This document shows positions 4,942-5,009 of a stretch of 5,009 bases of DNA, one piece after another. Under the pieces are notes generated by a model that was not told where the DNA came from, made no database searches, and saw only the letters and a program-made list of their open reading frames with translations. The translations under genes were made by a program, and so were the position numbers. Each line of letters begins with the position of its first letter. Within the stretch, counting starts at the first letter, position 1. The stretch is from Bacillota bacterium (GTDB lineage Bacteria > Bacillota > Sulfobacillia > JAJZIM01 > JAJZBP01), in the NCBI GenBank assembly GCA_021798855.1, contig JAJZBP010000161.1, positions 1 to 5,009 on the forward strand, in the 5' to 3' direction.

Positions 4942-4990
4942 ACAACAAGAACCCGGACCACCACCAAGGGCGATCCGGGTTCTTGTTGTG
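4941..4990. repeat. Perfect 17-bp inverted repeat, possible bidirectional terminator
   Basis: The arms at 4941-4957 and 4974-4990 are perfect complements around a 16-base loop. The stem has a GC-rich inner half (ACCCGGA/TCCGGGT) and an A-rich/T-rich outer half (CACAACAAGA/TCTTGTTGTG), the layout of an intrinsic terminator that works in both directions. There is no pure T run, so efficiency is uncertain. It would suit a leftward gene whose end lies beyond the window. Confidence 0.6.
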
Positions 4991-5009
4991 CTATCAGTGT
5001 TCCTGCTAC

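Noticed and set aside
4733..4967. Two - strand frames running from the right flank into tRNA-Val, with phrases such as AGIEPATS and QGSNLRPLECE
   Set aside because: These phrases are the well-known translation of the antisense strand of a tRNA gene and appear in many spurious database proteins. The frames also cross the tRNA terminator.
4738..5007. A third - strand frame open from the window edge, containing GGQLVGQ and GGQMVVK
   Set aside because: It could be the tail of a leftward gene such as an integrase, but no family motif is visible, it crosses the 17-bp palindrome and the tRNA, and another frame is equally open. Sequence beyond 5009 is needed.
1..5009. CRISPR array or defence/anti-phage operon
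   Set aside because: No regularly spaced repeats of CRISPR type and no recognisable defence gene occur in the window.

Overview
The window looks like chromosomal DNA from a low-to-moderate-GC-ancestry, now GC-rich Firmicute of the clostridial type (Peptococcaceae / Moorella / Desulfotomaculum-like). The reasons are strong AGGAGG-type ribosome binding sites with TTG and GTG starts, a dnaG–rpoD pair with a sigma factor of 371 codons (the length of Bacillus subtilis SigA), tRNA genes with encoded CCA ends, and a Firmicute-style CAU tRNA anticodon arm. The genus cannot be fixed from the sequence alone.

Layout. Bases 1-198 are the right end of an IS256-family insertion sequence: the last 49 codons of the transposase and then the terminal inverted repeat. 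Bases 199-451 hold no gene. They become very AT-rich from about 281 and carry a near-consensus sigma-A promoter (333-361). This drives a single small gene (452-901) for a secreted Ser/Thr/Pro/Val-rich protein built from an internal duplication, closed by a strong terminator (913-966). Bases 967-1208 are GC-rich, structured and apparently non-coding. A promoter with an unusually short spacer (1209-1234) then leads into dnaG (primase, to 3215) and rpoD/sigA (housekeeping sigma factor, 3212-4327). These two overlap by 4 bases (GTGA) and form the core of the macromolecular-synthesis operon; rpsU, the first gene of that operon in E. coli, is not upstream here.

Bases 4328-4498 are non-coding with small hairpins but no clear terminator. 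A textbook sigma-A promoter with an extended -10 (4499-4527) drives three tRNA genes: Asn(GUU), a CAU tRNA that is better explained as Ile2 than as elongator Met, and Val(CAC). An intrinsic terminator ends this unit (4815-4840). The last 170 bases carry direct repeats (TGTTCCACG twice, a TTGACC pair unit twice) and a perfect 17-bp inverted repeat. No supported gene lies there. The arrangement resembles tRNA-flanking DNA used by integrating elements, but no integrase is visible.

Functionally the centre is housekeeping: primase for replication, the main sigma factor for transcription, and tRNAs for translation, all on the + strand. The flanks are accessory: an IS remnant with a small secreted protein on the left, and repeat-rich DNA on the right. 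I see no clearly novel multi-gene system. The most interesting items are the small repeat-containing secreted protein, the probable Ile2 identity of the CAU tRNA, a candidate internal promoter in dnaG, and the repeat cluster after the tRNAs.
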